Positions 1-5,217 of a stretch of 7,737 nucleotides of DNA are shown here, one piece after another (position 1 is the first letter of the stretch; the number at the start of each line of letters is the position of its first letter). Below the pieces are notes generated by a model that was given only the letters and a program-made list of their open reading frames with translations, did not search any database and was not told where the DNA came from. Origin of the DNA: JBFJVD01 sp041624375 (lineage in GTDB: Bacteria > Chloroflexota > Anaerolineae > Anaerolineales > E44-bin32); assembly GCA_041624375.1 (NCBI GenBank), contig JBFJVD010000143.1:1-7737 (forward strand), read 5' to 3'. The position numbers and the translations under genes were made by a program.

Positions 1-54
1 CGTGTAGTAGCTGCCGTCGTCGCATTCGAGCATATAGATGTAGCAGGTGGTCAC
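1..54 (-). CDS. GIY-YIG nuclease-fold protein, 5' end only
   Basis: Reading the minus strand from a GTG at 54, the first 18 codons give MTTCYIYMLECDDGSYYT before the window ends. The CYIYMLECDDGSYYT stretch matches the N-terminal strand pattern of small UvrC-N/GIY-YIG proteins of the YhbQ/URI type, in which the paired tyrosine motifs form the first part of the nuclease fold. The second half (YIG, catalytic Arg and Glu) lies outside the window, so activity cannot be judged. The start is 7 nt downstream of the stop of the SAHH-like gene, so it is probably the last visible member of the leftward operon. I see no Shine-Dalgarno sequence before the GTG. Members of this family are often annotated as DNA repair or unknown-function nucleases. 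Confidence 0.72.
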   Translation of the reverse strand, partial: MTTCYIYMLECDDGSYYT

Positions 55-60
55 AACGCG

Positions 61-66
61 ATTATA
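61..66 (-). promoter_or_regulatory. possible internal -10 box before GIY-YIG gene
   Basis: The minus strand reads TATAAT six bases before the GTG of the GIY-YIG gene, and the hexamer overlaps the TAA stop of the upstream gene. No recognisable -35 lies 16-18 nt upstream. If functional it would yield a leaderless mRNA. It could be chance, because the stop codon itself supplies part of the hexamer. Confidence 0.28.
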
Positions 67-1171
67 CGTGAGGGGGCTCGCCGGCCGCTTCCAGCCCGAG
101 GTCGGCGCCGATCCCGGTCAGATCCTCATCCGGCCACGCCTGGCGCCAGGTTGTCAGGACCCAGCGGTCCATCGCCGCAGGGAGGGGATGGATCCCTGGT
201 GGGTGGGCCTCAGGGTCCGTCATATAGGCTTCGAGCGCCAGCAGGTGGGCAGCGAGCGGCGCGTCGATGTAGCGATTGCGGGTCGGCTGGGGCAGGTGGA
301 AATTGAGCGGGATACCGCGCCCCCCCAGAATCTCCTGATCGGCGAAGGCTGGCCCAAATTCATCCTCAGCGCCCAGGTTCACCAGAATCGCACCGCCGGC
401 GCGAAACCAGTCGGGGGACAGCGTCCGGCCGAGAACCCCGGGGATTCCGGTGAGCGCAACCACGACATCCGAAGTTTGCAGCAGGCGTTTCAGTTCCTTA
501 CTGGGCGTGCTTTCGCAGACGGCGAACCCTTCCACCTGTGCGCGTGTCCGTGCAGCCGGATCGATCTCAACCACCGTGGTCTGCACCCCGGATCGCCGCA
601 GTGTGTGGGCGACGCCTCGTCCGATCTTGCCGTAGCCGAACATGGTCAGCCGTTTGCCGGCCAGCGGATCGTAGGGACGCAACAGTCTCCAGGCCCGCAA
701 GAACGAATCGCCCGTGCCGAAGAACCCCTCGATCAGCTTCGAGCGGCAATCATCTGCGCTGACCACCGGACAGCGGATCGACCGGTAGTGCCGGATTCCG
801 GTTCGCGTCACCTCGGCGGCTGCCCGCGGCCTTCGCAGCCGGCCAAGCACAGCCCCGACATCCAGGTACAGATCCGCCAGGCGTACCGCCTCGGTGAGCG
901 GCAGGATGGGAACCTGATGCTTGCCCAGCAGAGCCCGCACGTCCGCGTCCGCCGGGCTCGGATGCGCTTCGGTGAGCAGCACTTCGGCGCCGCCTGCGTG
1001 CAGACACTCGATCACGCAGAGCGCGTTGCGAACCAGGATGTGCCCGAACACGACCTTCTCCCCCTGGAAGGGCTGCTCCTGCGCGTAGCGTCGGCGCAGG
1101 GCGCGCAGAATAGGCATCTCGGCCCATTCTTCCGCTTGCCCGGCGTCAGAAAAAACAGCTTCAAGACTCAT
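62..1171 (-). CDS. S-adenosylhomocysteine hydrolase-like NAD-binding protein, divergent
   Basis: This 369-residue protein has the layout of adenosylhomocysteinase. The N-terminus (residues 10-30, AGQAEEWAEMPILRALRRRY) and the GGAEV step at 60-64 align with the substrate domain. A Rossmann core follows with GYGKIGRG (179-186), the NAD-ribose acidic residue in VVEIDP (E202), SD(V)3ALTG (234-242) and NLG (265-267). By eye against known family residues, H44 (human H55) and T122 are kept. The catalytic Glu of EETTTG is V121, the Lys/Asp/Asn of KSKFDN are R143/I147/E148, the Cys is T153 and the His of GHFD is A268. The C-terminal Lys/Tyr tail that closes a neighbouring subunit's NAD site is absent; bacterial enzymes are usually about 420-470 residues. 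Ordinary SAH hydrolysis is therefore doubtful. The ATG at 1171 fits the family N-terminus but has only a weak ribosome site. It lies 38 nt after the TyrA-like gene. Confidence 0.8.
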   Translation of the reverse strand: MSLEAVFSDAGQAEEWAEMPILRALRRRYAQEQPFQGEKVVFGHILVRNALCVIECLHAGGAEVLLTEAHPSPADADVRALLGKHQVPILPLTEAVRLADLYLDVGAVLGRLRRPRAAAEVTRTGIRHYRSIRCPVVSADDCRSKLIEGFFGTGDSFLRAWRLLRPYDPLAGKRLTMFGYGKIGRGVAHTLRRSGVQTTVVEIDPAARTRAQVEGFAVCESTPSKELKRLLQTSDVVVALTGIPGVLGRTLSPDWFRAGGAILVNLGAEDEFGPAFADQEILGGRGIPLNFHLPQPTRNRYIDAPLAAHLLALEAYMTDPEAHPPGIHPLPAAMDRWVLTTWRQAWPDEDLTGIGADLGLEAAGEPPHV

Positions 1172-1209
1172 ACAAGAATCCGAGATGAAAGTCGATGCAA
1201 GAATGCAGC

Positions 1210-2190
1210 TCAGTCGTCCGAAGGGGGCTCGGGCGCGTCACGTCCACGCTTTGGCGCCAGTCCGAGCAGACTCCGCAAGAAGCTGCTTGATGGAAGCTCG
1301 GGAGGGCCGCCGGTTCCTGCCTCCCAGTCGGCCGGCCGGTCGCCTTCCAGCCAGGCACGGCGGGCATCGGCCGCCTGTGCGAGCCGCTGCTGAAGCGCCG
1401 CCTTGTCACCGCTGTCCAACGCGGCCCGCAGGACCGCGAGTTCTTCGAGAAGCTGGTCGAGGCGTGGCCGGATGTGCGGCGCCTGCCGGATCAGAACATC
1501 CACCCATTCATCGGGACCGACAAGCTTGGCGCTGAGCGTTGCGGAAGCGAGCGATGCACTCGCAGTTCGGCGCAGATCTCGCCATGCTGGGGAGGCAGCG
1601 GTGGCGTGCATCAGCGCCGCAGCGGTGAGCAGCGGCAGTCCCTCCACCGCAGCCTGCATCCCGTCGAACTCATCGGCGGTGGTGAAGAAGGGCGCCGCGC
1701 CCAGGGCGTGAGCCAACTCAAGGGCGATATCGACGGCCATTTTCGGCGCGCCGGCAGGCGCGACAATGGCCAGCAGCCCGTCGCGGAAGGCATCGGGGGT
1801 GGGCCCGCCACCGAGCGAACCGCTTGTGCCCGGCAGCGGGGCCGCGTTGAGGTAGGTGCGGCCTTCGCTGAGCTGCGCGGCGATCGTCTCAATGGGCTGG
1901 CTGTGAAATCGGCTGAGGTCGAGCAGGATCGAGCCCGGCTTCATGTGGTCCGCAAGCGCCCCCACCAGGTCCGCCGAGCGCCCGGTCGGCGGGTTGAGCA
2001 AGATCAGATCGGCGTTTGCGACCCGGTCGAGCTCCTGGGTCCAGCGATCGATTGCCTCGATCCGGTGGGCCTCCTGCAGGCGGTCGACGTCGGCATCGAA
2101 CCCAATGCGGTCGCTCGCCCAGGAAACGCTGCGCAGGGCCAGGCCGATTGCGAGGCCGGTGTCATCGAGTCCAATGATCCAGATCTGCAC
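1210..2190 (-). CDS. TyrA/prephenate-dehydrogenase-like oxidoreductase, divergent
   Basis: This is a 326-residue protein with an N-terminal Rossmann domain (about 1-140) and a helical C-terminal domain of prephenate/arogenate dehydrogenase type. The nucleotide loop is GLDDTG (7-12), with Asp where the second Gly of GxGxxG is expected. The second beta strand ends in D32. LLDLSR (89-94) matches the DVGSVK segment, and the APLPGTSGS region (117-125) matches HPMAGxE, with the catalytic His replaced by A117. Around 172-188, ADEFDGMQAAVEGLPLL matches the family's second conserved block, but the His residues of SHLPH are missing. Residues 230-285 are Ala/Leu-rich helix, and the tail after 290 is Pro/Ser/Asp-rich and low in complexity. 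Tyrosine synthesis is therefore not a safe call; it may act on another substrate or be a non-catalytic sensor. Start is GTG, supported by a strong ribosome site. It is 17 nt downstream of the HD gene. Confidence 0.78.
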   Translation of the reverse strand: MQIWIIGLDDTGLAIGLALRSVSWASDRIGFDADVDRLQEAHRIEAIDRWTQELDRVANADLILLNPPTGRSADLVGALADHMKPGSILLDLSRFHSQPIETIAAQLSEGRTYLNAAPLPGTSGSLGGGPTPDAFRDGLLAIVAPAGAPKMAVDIALELAHALGAAPFFTTADEFDGMQAAVEGLPLLTAAALMHATAASPAWRDLRRTASASLASATLSAKLVGPDEWVDVLIRQAPHIRPRLDQLLEELAVLRAALDSGDKAALQQRLAQAADARRAWLEGDRPADWEAGTGGPPELPSSSFLRSLLGLAPKRGRDAPEPPSDD

Positions 2191-2195
2191 GTCGA

Positions 2196-2203
2196 TCCTC
2201 TCT
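2196..2203 (-). promoter_or_regulatory. ribosome binding site for GTG-started TyrA-like gene
   Basis: The minus strand reads AGAGAGGA, five bases before the GTG at 2190. It lies in the 17-nt gap directly after the HD gene's TGA. The spacing and purine run fix the GTG as the start, and the encoded MQIWIIGL begins the Rossmann strand as expected. Confidence 0.7.
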
Positions 2204-2207
2204 GCGA

Positions 2208-2726
2208 TCAGCTGCGCTCATCGGCCTGCTGGAGCGCGTGCAGCAGGCTTTCGAGCCGGGTCGCCGGCGGCCGCCGGATCGGATCTTGGTGCCGGCGGAC
2301 CAGTTCCTGCAGCTGCTGTGAGCCTCCTGCGGCCTCGATCAGTTCTGCGCCCCAGGCCGGATGCAGGCTGGCGACGGCGAGAGCACGGGTCCAGCCGGAG
2401 CTGGCTTCCTTGCGACCCGATTTTTCGCGATGTTGAACGAACGGACCCAGCAGGGTGGCGAGCACTCGCTCCCAGAGCCTGAGCCCCATCCGCGACTTTC
2501 CGACATCGTGCAGCAGGGCGGCCGCCAACAAATCGGGGTCGTCCTGGCCCTCGGCGAGCAGCAGGTGCAGGACGCGCAGACTGTGGGCTTGTTCGTCCGG
2601 GCTCATCTGGAGGAAGAGGCGGAACAGCGGCGGATCCAGATGCTTCAGCGCCTGGGCGAGATCACCCACCTCGGGTCGGGCTCTGACGGCTTGAAGGAAT
2701 TGACCGACGCGGTAGCCGGCGCGCAT
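2208..2726 (-). CDS. HD-domain phosphohydrolase-like protein
   Basis: This 172-residue soluble protein has the HD superfamily metal-site pattern. H48 lies in DEQAHSLRVL, the HD doublet is in LLHDVGKS (H73, D74, K77), H122 is in LHPAWGAEL and H146 in RRHQD. That layout matches HDc/HD-GYP-like and dGTPase/(p)ppGpp-hydrolase folds, which use divalent metal to hydrolyse phosphoester bonds. It has no extra signalling domain, and the substrate cannot be told. The ATG at 2726 follows GGAGAG at 5-nt spacing, a good ribosome site. It is the second gene of the leftward run, 82 nt after the M50 gene. Chloroflexota genomes carry similar small HD proteins beside metabolic genes, but I cannot name an ortholog. 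Confidence 0.8.
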   Translation of the reverse strand: MRAGYRVGQFLQAVRARPEVGDLAQALKHLDPPLFRLFLQMSPDEQAHSLRVLHLLLAEGQDDPDLLAAALLHDVGKSRMGLRLWERVLATLLGPFVQHREKSGRKEASSGWTRALAVASLHPAWGAELIEAAGGSQQLQELVRRHQDPIRRPPATRLESLLHALQQADERS

Positions 2727-2750
2727 CGTTCTCTCCGACTACCTGCCGCG

Positions 2751-2773
2751 CCGGATCCGGTCGATCGATCCGG
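2751..2773. repeat. inverted repeat in M50-HD intergenic gap
   Basis: The 82-nt gap between the M50 and HD genes holds CCGGATC (2751-2757) and its reverse complement GATCCGG (2767-2773) with a 9-nt spacer. The left arm is itself part of the palindrome CCGGATCCGG (2751-2760), and TCGATCGA (2761-2768) is a second palindrome. In RNA this could fold into competing hairpins. No T-run follows on either strand, so it does not look like an intrinsic terminator. An mRNA processing site, an operator or chance are all possible. Confidence 0.4.
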
Positions 2774-2808
2774 TTCTCGGGTCCAGGTTCGGCAGCGGCA
2801 TGCGCGGA

Positions 2809-3450
2809 TCAGAGGACCAGCAAGCGGAGCAGACGCTCGGCGGGCCAACCGACGAGCAGGCTGAAAATGTTGATTCCGGCGTAGGGCGCCAGGAAGAGCA
2901 GCAGCAGCAGAATCATCGGGCCATACGGCCGGATGCGGTAGAGGGTTGCGCGCCCCCCTGCAGGCAGGAAGTACTCAAGCACCTTCTCGCCATCGAGCGG
3001 GAAGATCGGGATCAGATTGAAGAGCATCAAGATCAGATTGATGAAGATGAACTCGCTCAGGAAGCTTGAGAGGGAGGGCAAGAGCTGGCCACTTGGTGCA
3101 AAGGGAGCCAGCAGACCCATCTGGAATGGGATCGAGGCGAGGATCGCCAACACAAGGTTCGAGAATGGCCCCGCCGCCGCGACCAGCATCGTCCCAGCGG
3201 GTGTGCGTCGTTCAAGCGCGTAGGGATTGATCGGAACCGGCTTGGCCCAGCCGAAGCCGGCCACGATCAGCAAGAGTGATCCGAGGATATCCAGGTGGGC
3301 GAGCGGGTTGAGCGTCAGGCGCCCGTTCGCCCTGGGGGTATCATCGCCGAGCTGATCGGCTGACCAGGCATGGGCAAATTCATGTACCGTGAACGCGATC
3401 ACGAGGATGACCACCCTGGAAAACAAGGTGGGCAGGGAGAGGCCGAGCAT
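2809..3450 (-). CDS. site-2-protease-like M50 membrane metallopeptidase
   Basis: This is a 213-residue, strongly hydrophobic protein with about five to six membrane segments. The zinc motif HEFAH is at 23-27 inside the first segment. It is followed by the family block NPLAHLDILGSLLL (48-61), KPVPINP (70-76), AAGPFSN (92-98) and the third zinc ligand in FNLIPIFPLDG (144-154, D153). These are all hallmarks of compact bacterial M50B proteases (FtsH-unrelated; YwhC/Rip-like without PDZ or CBS domains), which cut substrates within the membrane. Phe150 stands where Pro is more usual. All catalytic residues are present, so it should be active; the substrate is unknown. The ATG at 3450 is the only Met before HEFAH. 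It lies 8 nt after a TATAAT box and lacks a Shine-Dalgarno sequence, so the mRNA is probably leaderless. First gene of the leftward run. Confidence 0.92.
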   Translation of the reverse strand: MLGLSLPTLFSRVVILVIAFTVHEFAHAWSADQLGDDTPRANGRLTLNPLAHLDILGSLLLIVAGFGWAKPVPINPYALERRTPAGTMLVAAAGPFSNLVLAILASIPFQMGLLAPFAPSGQLLPSLSSFLSEFIFINLILMLFNLIPIFPLDGEKVLEYFLPAGGRATLYRIRPYGPMILLLLLFLAPYAGINIFSLLVGWPAERLLRLLVL

Positions 3451-3458
3451 AATGCCGG

Positions 3459-3464
3459 ATTATA
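3459..3464 (-). promoter_or_regulatory. extended -10 promoter for the M50 operon
   Basis: The minus strand reads TGGTATAAT, a consensus TATAAT with the TGn extension. Eight bases separate it from the M50 ATG at 3450, so initiation would fall at or within a few bases of the start codon. The -35 zone holds no TTGACA-like sequence, as is common for extended -10 promoters. Confidence 0.65.
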
Positions 3465-3493
3465 CCATTCAGGGCCGGCGAGGACGGTGATGG

Positions 3494-3499
3494 TATAAT
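3494..3499 (+). promoter_or_regulatory. extended -10 promoter for DUF951-glycosyltransferase
   Basis: TGGTATAAT on the plus strand is the mirror copy of the leftward box. Transcription should begin near 3506, leaving a leader of roughly 26 nt. That leader carries a strong GGAGGAGGG ribosome site (3514-3522), 9 nt before the ATG at 3532. No -35 consensus is visible; the two -35 zones overlap in the 3469-3489 spacer. Confidence 0.65.
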
Positions 3500-3531
3500 C
3501 GCCGCCTGAGGCCGGAGGAGGGTACCCCGCC

Positions 3532-3741
3532 ATGCTGCCCGAACTGCAGATGGATGACGTCGTGCGGTTGCGAAAGCCGCATCCATGCGGAGCCACAGAT
3601 TGGCGGGTCATCCGGCTGGGCGCAGATATCCGGCTGAAATGCCTCGGCTGTGGGCGCAGCATCCTGCTCTCCCGACGCGACCTTGCTCGCCGCATGAAAG
3701 CTTACGTTGACAAACCACAGACCGAGGCCGACGATGCCTGA
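3532..3741 (+). CDS. DUF951 family small protein
   Basis: This 69-residue protein matches DUF951 throughout: MDDVVRLRKPHPCG (7-20), an IRLGADIRLKCLGCG block (27-41) and a basic C-terminal helix (ILLSRRDLARRMK). H17/C19 and C37/C40 could hold a zinc ion, which is inference. The family is small, basic and of unknown function; an SH3-like barrel with nucleic-acid affinity would suit the charge pattern but is unproven. The start is fixed by a strong GGAGG-type ribosome site, and an extended -10 promoter lies just upstream. Its last 8 nt overlap the start of the glycosyltransferase gene, so the two are probably translated together. Confidence 0.9.
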   Translation: MLPELQMDDVVRLRKPHPCGATDWRVIRLGADIRLKCLGCGRSILLSRRDLARRMKAYVDKPQTEADDA

Positions 3742-4906
3742 TCGCCGCCGTATCCTGTTTCTCTTTTCAGACACGGGTGGGGGACACCGCAGTGCGGCCG
3801 AGGCGATTATCGAAGCGCTCAAGCTTGAACACGGCGGGCAGTTCGAACCCGTCCTCATCGATGTGCTCAAGAACTACACACCTCTCCCCTTCAATCATTT
3901 GCCTGCGCTGTACCCGGAAATGGTGCGCATTCCGCGCGCCTGGGGGCTCGGCTACCGCCTCTCCGATTCGCGCCAGCGCGCCCGCGCCTTGAGCGCTGCC
4001 CTCTGGCCCTATCTGCGGCGACACATCCGCAGGCTGGTTCGTGAGAACCCGGCCGATGTCATCGTCTCGGTGCATCCGCTGCTCAATGCCCCGGTGCTGC
4101 GAGCACTGGGCCGTCGTCGTCCGCCCTTCCTCACCGTCGTTACGGATCTCGTGAGCACACATGCGCTCTGGTACCACCAGCGCGCCGAGCGCTGCCTGGT
4201 TCCCACACAGGCTGCGCGCCAGCGCGCCCTCGAATGCGGGCTGTCGCCAAGGCGTGTTGACGTTGTCGGCCTGCCCGTTGCGCAGCGCTTCTGCCAGCAG
4301 CCCGGGGAACCAGCAGATCTGCGCCGCCAGCTCGGCTGGCCGCTTGATCGCCCGATGGTGCTGCTCGTCGGCGGTGGTGAAGGGATGGGACCCATTTTCG
4401 AGACCGCCTGCGCCATCGCCAGCAAGCGTGGTCGCTACGGCCTCGCCGTGATCGCCGGCCGCAACACGCGCCTTCGCCAACGGCTCGAAGCGGTGGACTG
4501 GGACGTACCAACGTTCATCTATGGGTTTGAGAAGCGGATGCCGGAGATGATGCAGGCGGCAACGCTGCTTGTCACGAAGGCAGGGCCAGGGACCATCACG
4601 GAGGCGCTCAACGCCGGGCTGCCGATGGTGCTGTATAGCCGGTTGCCCGGCCAGGAGGATGGAAACGTCGGCTATGTGGTCGAGCAGGGAGTGGGTGTAT
4701 GGGCGCCAGGTCCGCTGCGCACCGCAGCGGCAGTACATGACTGGCTCGCCCGTCCAGGTCAGTTAAAGCAAGCGGCGGCTACCTGCCGCGCATTAGCCCG
4801 GCCGGATGCCGCCTCGACAATCGCCAATACCATTTGGTCCTACCCGTTGCGCTCGACGAAACCTGAGGCTCAGGGTGCGCAATTGCAGGGAGAGGCTGCG
4901 CACTAA
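3734..4906 (+). CDS. GT28 / MGDG-synthase-type glycosyltransferase
   Basis: This 390-residue GT-B glycosyltransferase resembles monogalactosyldiacylglycerol synthase and UgtP processive diacylglycerol glucosyltransferase. In the N-terminal (acceptor) half are SDTGGGHRSAAEA (12-24), VHPL (113-116) and VVTDLVSTHALWY (135-147). In the C-terminal (UDP-sugar) half are VGLPV (178-182), LLVGGGEGMG (210-219), KAGPGTITEA (282-291) and PGQEDGN (305-311). It probably moves a hexose from a nucleotide sugar onto a lipid at the cytoplasmic membrane face; which sugar and lipid cannot be read. There is no signal peptide, as expected. The last 25 or so residues after WSYPL look non-conserved. I chose the ATG at 3734, with GAGG 6 nt upstream. 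It overlaps the DUF951 stop as ATGCCTGA, and the residues before it in an upstream TTG reading do not fit the family. Confidence 0.9.
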   Translation: MPDRRRILFLFSDTGGGHRSAAEAIIEALKLEHGGQFEPVLIDVLKNYTPLPFNHLPALYPEMVRIPRAWGLGYRLSDSRQRARALSAALWPYLRRHIRRLVRENPADVIVSVHPLLNAPVLRALGRRRPPFLTVVTDLVSTHALWYHQRAERCLVPTQAARQRALECGLSPRRVDVVGLPVAQRFCQQPGEPADLRRQLGWPLDRPMVLLVGGGEGMGPIFETACAIASKRGRYGLAVIAGRNTRLRQRLEAVDWDVPTFIYGFEKRMPEMMQAATLLVTKAGPGTITEALNAGLPMVLYSRLPGQEDGNVGYVVEQGVGVWAPGPLRTAAAVHDWLARPGQLKQAAATCRALARPDAASTIANTIWSYPLRSTKPEAQGAQLQGEAAH

Positions 4907-4910
4907 GCGT

Positions 4911-4928
4911 CGCGCGAAGCGCGCGTTT
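4911..4928 (+). terminator. weak hairpin after glycosyltransferase gene
   Basis: CGCGCG (4911-4916) pairs with CGCGCG (4920-4925) around an AAG loop, followed by only TTT. It sits five bases after the glycosyltransferase stop, and its T tract touches the end of the convergent pilin gene. The stem is GC-only, but the T tract is short, so termination may be partial or may need Rho. Confidence 0.42.
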
Positions 4929-5070
4929 AGAAGTTGGCGATGACGTTGCTGAACATGTTCCCAACTCCAGTGCCGAAGAGTGCCATGACGACAATGACTG
5001 CGAGCCCTACCAGCAGTATGATCAAGGCGTACTCTACCAGACCCTGGCCTTGGGGGGAAAAAAGAAACAT
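4927..5070 (-). CDS. Flp-family (type IVb) pilin-like protein
   Basis: This is a 47-residue protein: a short leader MFLFSPQG, then QGLVEYALIILL and a single hydrophobic helix to about residue 31, ending GVGNMFSNVIANF. The layout is that of Flp/Fap pilins. Cleavage by a prepilin peptidase would follow G8, which puts E13-Y14 at mature positions 5 and 6, the family's defining Glu-Tyr pair. The mature subunit would be about 39 residues and assemble into Tad/Flp pili for attachment. No Tad secretion gene or prepilin peptidase is in the window, so the pilin stands alone and convergent to the glycosyltransferase. An in-frame ATG at 5100 would add ten residues (MRFSIDSGVF). I prefer 5070 because the likely promoter would leave almost no leader before 5100, and a GGGGG run precedes 5070. 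Confidence 0.82.
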   Translation of the reverse strand: MFLFSPQGQGLVEYALIILLVGLAVIVVMALFGTGVGNMFSNVIANF

Positions 5071-5114
5071 GAAGACCCCCGAATCGATAGAGAACCGCAT
5101 AAATTAACAATTCC

Positions 5115-5142
5115 AGTATAGGAAATCTCCTGCTCCACGCAA
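5115..5142 (-). promoter_or_regulatory. sigma70-like promoter of the pilin gene
   Basis: The minus strand reads TTGCGT (5142-5137), a 16-nt spacer, then TATACT (5120-5115). Initiation near 5108 would leave about 38 nt of leader before the preferred ATG at 5070. The region is locally AT-rich compared with the surrounding genes. Confidence 0.5.
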
Positions 5143-5144
5143 TA

Positions 5145-5157
5145 GACCCAAGGGGTC
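5145..5157. repeat. short inverted repeat between divergent genes
   Basis: GACCC-AAG-GGGTC is a 5-bp perfect inverted repeat with a 3-nt centre. It lies just upstream of the pilin promoter and upstream of the EthD gene, a place where a shared operator might sit. It is short enough to be chance. Confidence 0.25.
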
Positions 5158-5176
5158 AAACGCCTTTCAATCACCT

Positions 5177-5182
5177 TACAAT
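5177..5182 (+). promoter_or_regulatory. possible -10 box for the EthD operon
   Basis: TACAAT on the plus strand lies about 35 nt before the EthD ATG, in the AT-rich intergenic stretch. No clear -35 is found at 16-18 nt spacing. It is the best candidate promoter for the rightward run but is not strong. Confidence 0.3.
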
Positions 5183-5217
5183 TTGCCGAGTCCGATGAAA
5201 ACACGCCTGAATCCGAC

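Larger units (their letters stand above)
3458..3500. repeat. perfect 11-bp inverted repeat in divergent promoter
   Basis: GATTATACCAT (3458-3468) is exactly repeated in reverse complement as ATGGTATAATC (3490-3500), with a 21-bp spacer. Each arm contains an extended -10 element on the outward-reading strand. The arms are therefore explained as mirrored promoters, but a perfect 11-bp match also extends beyond the hexamers and could be a regulator site. Confidence 0.85.

Noticed and set aside
47..1393. A 448-codon plus-strand open frame opposite the SAHH-like and TyrA-like genes
   Set aside because: It is antisense to two genes with clear family motifs. Its product shows Arg/Gly/Pro-rich, motif-free composition typical of a GC-rich shadow frame.
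1474..2436. A 320-codon plus-strand open frame opposite the TyrA-like and HD genes
   Set aside because: It crosses the boundary of two real minus-strand genes and has no recognisable motif.
3707..3733. Upstream TTG start for the glycosyltransferase
   Set aside because: It adds nine residues unlike the family and increases overlap with DUF951. The ATG at 3734 has GAGG at good spacing and begins directly before the first beta strand.
3767..4738. A 323-codon minus-strand open frame opposite the glycosyltransferase
   Set aside because: It is antisense to a gene with all GT28 motifs, has no recognisable domain and has no plausible ribosome site.
5071..5100. Longer pilin start at the ATG at 5100
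   Set aside because: It is in frame and possible, but the likely promoter would leave only about 8 nt before it. The shorter leader already gives a complete prepilin signal.
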